A stretch of DNA of 6,392 nt from Nitrospira sp. (GTDB lineage: Bacteria > Nitrospirota > Nitrospiria > Nitrospirales > Nitrospiraceae): positions 27,061 to 33,452 of the forward strand of contig JABMDE010000090.1 in the NCBI GenBank assembly GCA_015904055.1, given 5' to 3'. The notes under the pieces are model-generated. The model was given only the letters and a program-made list of their open reading frames with translations. It did no database searches and had not been told where the DNA came from. A program made the translations under genes and the position numbers. Positions 5,635-6,392 of the stretch are shown here, one piece after another. How positions within the stretch are numbered: the stretch's first letter is position 1; the number at the start of each line of letters is the position of its first letter.

Positions 5635-6392
5635 GGACTGCCTCCTCCGCCAATACCGATCCGCCGTACTCAGTATTCGTCTGTTCATGCGCTTCATACG
5701 TCAAAGCCCGACGGCCAACTACGCAGAGGGGTGTCACTGGATGCGGCAGCACAATTGAAAACGAGGCACCGTGACCGGCCACACTGTCGACATCGATACG
5801 CCCGTGATGGGCTTCGACGATCGCGTGCACAATGGCAAGGCCGAGCCCAGTCCCCTCGTCTTTGGTTGTGAAAAATGGATCAAATACACGGGATCGGTAC
5901 GCCGCATCGATGCCGGGGCCTGAATCGCTGACAGTGAGGCGAACGGCTGATTCACTGAAGGATTGCGTCTGATCTCGATCGAGACGGACCATGAGTACGC
6001 CTCCGGCCGGCATGGCTTGCGCCGCGTTGATGATCAAATTCAGCATCACCTGTTTCATCTGTCCCTCATGACACCAGATCGCCGGAATCCCCGGGTCAAG
6101 ATCAATCCGGACATCCACCGGAGTTTTTGCGATCGCATGCGCCGCTAAACTCAACGCATCAAGAATCAACGGCTCTGCCGCGCACCAGGCATGGAGCGAT
6201 CGCGCCGGCTTGGTGTACACCAAGAGATTCTCCAGCAGGCGATCCATGGCATGGACCGCTTGGGATATTTGCTCCGCATAAATCTTTGAGGCAGGCTGTT
6301 CACTGAGATCCCGGCGAAGCATGGAAGCAAAGAGTTCCACGCTGCCGAGCGGGTTTCTGATTTCGTGGGCGATCCGCCCGATCATTTCTCCC
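5627..6392 (-). CDS. Two-component sensor histidine kinase, FlrB/FleS-like (C-terminal part, cut by window edge)
   Basis: The last 254 codons of a kinase are visible; the gene continues past the right edge, where a sensory domain would be encoded. The fragment opens in the middle of the H-box, GEMIGRIAHEIRNPLG, with the phospho-accepting His as visible residue 9. The dimerisation helices run to about 65. The HATPase_c domain follows: N-box LNLIINAAQAM (117-127), G1 DSGPGI (156-161), F-box FDPFFTT (170-176) and G2 GTGLGLAI (180-187), ending near SFSIVLP (210-216). An unusual tail of about 38 residues with no recognised motif follows. No membrane segment is seen in this part. The HEIRNPL box and the adjacent NtrC-type regulator fit the FlrB/FleS family, cytoplasmic kinases controlling flagellar genes; this assignment rests on context. 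The stop overlaps the start of the regulator gene as ATGAGTGA, so the pair is translationally coupled. Confidence 0.93.
   Translation of the reverse strand, partial: GEMIGRIAHEIRNPLGSVELFASMLRRDLSEQPASKIYAEQISQAVHAMDRLLENLLVYTKPARSLHAWCAAEPLILDALSLAAHAIAKTPVDVRIDLDPGIPAIWCHEGQMKQVMLNLIINAAQAMPAGGVLMVRLDRDQTQSFSESAVRLTVSDSGPGIDAAYRSRVFDPFFTTKDEGTGLGLAIVHAIVEAHHGRIDVDSVAGHGASFSIVLPHPVTPLCVVGRRALTYEAHEQTNTEYGGSVLAEEAVHE
5641..5648 (-). promoter_or_regulatory. Strong ribosome binding site for the response regulator
   Basis: GGAGGAGG on the minus strand, 6 nt before the ATG at 5634. It lies in the last codons of the kinase gene and decides between the two possible starts of the regulator. Confidence 0.85.

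Overview
The window is one continuous minus-strand block of flagellar and two-component regulatory genes. Read in the direction of transcription (high to low coordinates) the order is: histidine kinase (3' part only), sigma54-dependent response regulator, a 171-bp intergenic region with a sigma54-type promoter, flgB, flgC, fliE, fliF, fliG, then the first 55 codons of a receiver-domain gene cut by the left edge. Both outermost genes are truncated by the window. No tRNA, rRNA, CRISPR array, insertion sequence or convincing terminator was seen.

The organism is a GC-rich Gram-negative-type flagellated bacterium: FliF/FliE/FlgB/FlgC form the MS ring and proximal rod, and the regulation relies on sigma54. 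The mix of a FlrB/FlrC (FleS/FleR)-like pair with flgB-flgC-fliE-fliF-fliG fits groups such as Nitrospirota or delta-proteobacterial lineages. The sequence alone does not settle this, and the taxonomic suggestion is inference.

Region by region: 6392-5627 is the catalytic part of a kinase and 5634-4228 its partner regulator. The two overlap by 8 bp (ATGAGTGA), and the regulator has a near-perfect ribosome binding site. Positions 4227-4057 are non-coding and hold a -24/-12 element at 4117-4102 that would start transcription about 35 nt before flgB. From 4056 to 186 the structural genes are tightly packed: fliE starts 2 bp after the flgC stop, and fliG starts 2 bp after the fliF stop. Only the flgB-flgC gap (91 bp) is loose. 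From 167 to the edge is a second response-regulator gene, where fliH is commonly found.

Working model (inference): the kinase phosphorylates the regulator, which uses its GAFTGA loop to activate sigma54 polymerase at the flgB promoter, so the rod and MS-ring/switch genes are switched on by the pair encoded just upstream. The downstream receiver protein may add a second signalling input within the same operon. Apart from that insertion the region is a recognisable flagellar locus; I see no wholly new system here.
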